Assembly (NCBI GenBank): GCA_021793535.1
Contig: JAJYSO010000065.1
Location: 1-7,737, forward strand
From: Bacteroidota bacterium
Lineage (GTDB): Bacteria; Bacteroidota; Bacteroidia; Flavobacteriales; Flavobacteriaceae
Length of the DNA: 7,737 nucleotides
Reading direction: 5' to 3'
How positions within the stretch are numbered: position 1 is the first letter of the stretch; every line of letters starts with the position of its first letter. A program made the position numbers and the translations under genes. The notes beneath the pieces are model-generated. The model did not search any database. It was not told where the DNA came from and saw nothing but the letters and a program-made list of their open reading frames with translations. Positions 6,577 to 7,737 of this stretch are shown piece by piece.

Positions 6577-6605
6577 AAAAAAAGCCGTTTCAATGACGAA
6601 ACGGC
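6576..6605 (-). terminator. Intrinsic terminator of the PLP enzyme gene
   Basis: GCCGTTTC (6584-6591) and GAAACGGC (6598-6605) form a perfect 8-bp stem with a 6-base loop. On the minus strand eight T follow (plus-strand A run 6576-6583). It starts 29 bases beyond the stop of the minus-strand gene. On the plus strand no T run follows, so it would serve the flavoprotein gene poorly. Confidence 0.88.
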
Positions 6606-6634
6606 AGTTATAGTCTTACTTTTATGGTACAAAA

Positions 6635-7720
6635 TTATTTTGCAATTGTTGCCGAAAGGCGTTTATAAATCCCGTTTTCCAGTTTATTTCTAATGGCTGA
6701 AAAAGCATCTATAGTTTCCTTTGCATCCTCAATTGTATGGCTAGCAGTAGGCATAATACGCAATAAAATCATATCTTTCGGAATAACCGGGTATACCACA
6801 ATAGAGCAGAATACCCCATAGTTCTCTCGCAAGTCCCTCACCAAAACCATGGCCTCAGGGATACTACCTTTCAAATAAACGGGGGTCACCGCTGACTCCG
6901 TGTCTCCCAAATCAAATCCCTTCTCTTTTAATCCATTCTGGAGATAATTTACTACTTCCCATAAGCGCTCCTTACGCTCGGGTTGCGTACGGATCAACTC
7001 TAGGCGTTTCAAAGCCCCCTCAACCAATTGCATCTGCAGAGATTTTGCAAACATTTGGGAACGGATATTATACTTTAAATAATTGATAATTTCTTTGTCT
7101 GCCGCAATAAAGGCGCCAGTGCTGGCCATAGATTTTGCAAACGTTGCAAAATACACATCAATCGCGTCCTGAACTCCTTGCTCTTCTCCTGTTCCGGCTC
7201 CCGTTTTCCCTAATGTTCCAAATCCATGTGCATCATCAACAAAAAGCCTAAATTTATATTTCTTTTTTAACTCAGCAATTTCTTTTAATTTTCCTTGTTC
7301 TCCACGCATTCCAAAAACACCTTCGGAAATAAACAGGATTCCACCCCCGGTCTTCTCTGCCATTTTGGTCGCACGTTGAAGGTTCTTTTCCATACTTTCA
7401 ACATCATTATGACGGTATGTAAAGCGTTTTCCCATATGCAGGCGACATCCATCAATAATACAAGCATGCGCATCTACATCATACACAATTACATCGTCCT
7501 TGGTAACCAAGGCATCAATAGTGGACAACATCCCTTGAAAGCCAAAGTTCAATACATATGCTGCTTCTTTATTGACAAAGGCTGCTAATTCTCGTTGCAA
7601 TTTTTCGTGTAACGCTGTATGTCCACTCATCAATCGGGCCCCCATAGGATAAGCAGATCCCCATTTTTTTCCGGCCTCGGCATCCACTTTTCTCACTTCG
7701 GGATCATTAGCCAATCCCAA
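6635..7720 (-). CDS. Alpha-oxoamine synthase-family PLP enzyme (KBL/serine palmitoyltransferase-like), N-terminus disrupted or outside window
   Basis: The 361 residues belong to the class II aminotransferase-fold family that condenses an amino acid with an acyl thioester (KBL, BioF, ALAS, SPT). Visible landmarks, numbered from the codon at 7720, are SGH (32-34), DAHACIIDG with His85 stacking on PLP, EGVFGMRG (133-140), VDDAHGFGTLG (161-171) with the pyridine-binding Asp, TFAKS with the PLP lysine Lys196, and RIMPTASHT (321-329). All catalytic elements are intact. The frame can only begin at a TTG (7720), because an in-frame TAG lies two codons upstream at 7724-7726. Family members normally have about 40-60 further residues and read NNYLGLAN here; this sequence reads NN-stop-YLGLAN. 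The gene is thus broken, misread in sequencing, or translated short. Close Bacteroidota relatives are annotated as SPT or KBL; sphingolipid or sulfonolipid base synthesis is possible but not decidable here. Confidence 0.85.
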   Translation of the reverse strand: MGLANDPEVRKVDAEAGKKWGSAYPMGARLMSGHTALHEKLQRELAAFVNKEAAYVLNFGFQGMLSTIDALVTKDDVIVYDVDAHACIIDGCRLHMGKRFTYRHNDVESMEKNLQRATKMAEKTGGGILFISEGVFGMRGEQGKLKEIAELKKKYKFRLFVDDAHGFGTLGKTGAGTGEEQGVQDAIDVYFATFAKSMASTGAFIAADKEIINYLKYNIRSQMFAKSLQMQLVEGALKRLELIRTQPERKERLWEVVNYLQNGLKEKGFDLGDTESAVTPVYLKGSIPEAMVLVRDLRENYGVFCSIVVYPVIPKDMILLRIMPTASHTIEDAKETIDAFSAIRNKLENGIYKRLSATIAK

Positions 7721-7723
7721 ATA

Positions 7724-7726
7724 CTA
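7724..7726 (-). other. In-frame TAG interrupting the NNYLGL motif
   Basis: Reading the minus strand in the frame of the PLP enzyme gives AAT AAT TAG TAT TTG GGA TTG, that is N-N-stop-Y-L-G-L. Removing three bases (TAG, AGT or GTA) restores the uninterrupted family motif NNYLGL. The codons seen upstream of the stop (ATA AAT AAT) fit continuing homology to the right edge. Confidence 0.7.
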
Positions 7727-7737
7727 ATTATTTATCA

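Noticed and set aside
6543..6596. Tiny open frame starting ATGGAAAGC downstream of the flavoprotein
   Set aside because: It has only 17 codons, spans the terminator hairpin and has no ribosome site.
7295..7588. Plus-strand frame of 97 codons opposite the PLP enzyme
   Set aside because: It is antisense to a strongly conserved coding region and has no family resemblance.

Overview
The window looks like chromosomal DNA of a flavobacterium-like member of Bacteroidota. It is AT-rich, most genes lack a Shine-Dalgarno sequence, and several upstream regions carry the TAnnTTTG -7 box typical of this phylum. The gene content fits too: a zinc-free type B L31, a DUF4199 membrane protein followed by a DPM1-type glycosyltransferase, a ModF-like double ATP-binding protein and a PnuC-family transporter under a TPP riboswitch. 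The assignment rests on pattern recognition, not on a search.

Layout. Positions 1-1065 (minus) hold the N-terminal 355 residues of a two-cassette ABC ATPase that runs off the left edge. Ribosomal protein L31 (1182-1445, minus) follows, with its own terminator and promoter. A divergent intergenic region leads to DUF4199 protein and GT2 glycosyltransferase genes (1632-3178, plus), joined by a 1-base stop/start overlap. Dihydrolipoyl dehydrogenase (3276-4667, plus) ends in a strong terminator. A TPP riboswitch (about 4841-4927) then controls a two-gene unit: a PnuT-type thiamine transporter (4935-5537) and an overlapping short acyl-CoA-dehydrogenase-fold flavoprotein (5518-6522). A convergent alpha-oxoamine synthase-family PLP enzyme (6635-7720, minus), with its own terminator, reaches the right edge.

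How the genes work together. The clearest regulatory unit is the thiamine one. When TPP is abundant the aptamer should fold and bury the ribosome binding site of pnuT, lowering thiamine uptake. The downstream flavoprotein shares the transcript and probably the translation, so it may act on thiamine or a related compound, but no established role is known to me. L31, lipoamide dehydrogenase and the glycosyltransferase pair are housekeeping or envelope genes with no evident link to it.

Most worth checking: (1) the riboswitch whose P1 strand is itself the ribosome binding site, which moves the pnuT start to 4935; (2) the flavoprotein in a thiamine operon; (3) an in-frame TAG at 7724-7726 inside the conserved NNYLGL motif of the PLP enzyme; (4) the degenerate first ATPase site of the ModF-like protein. 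I see no mobile element, CRISPR array, tRNA or rRNA. No stretch longer than about 270 bases lacks a gene; the longest, 4668-4934, is filled by a terminator, promoter and riboswitch.
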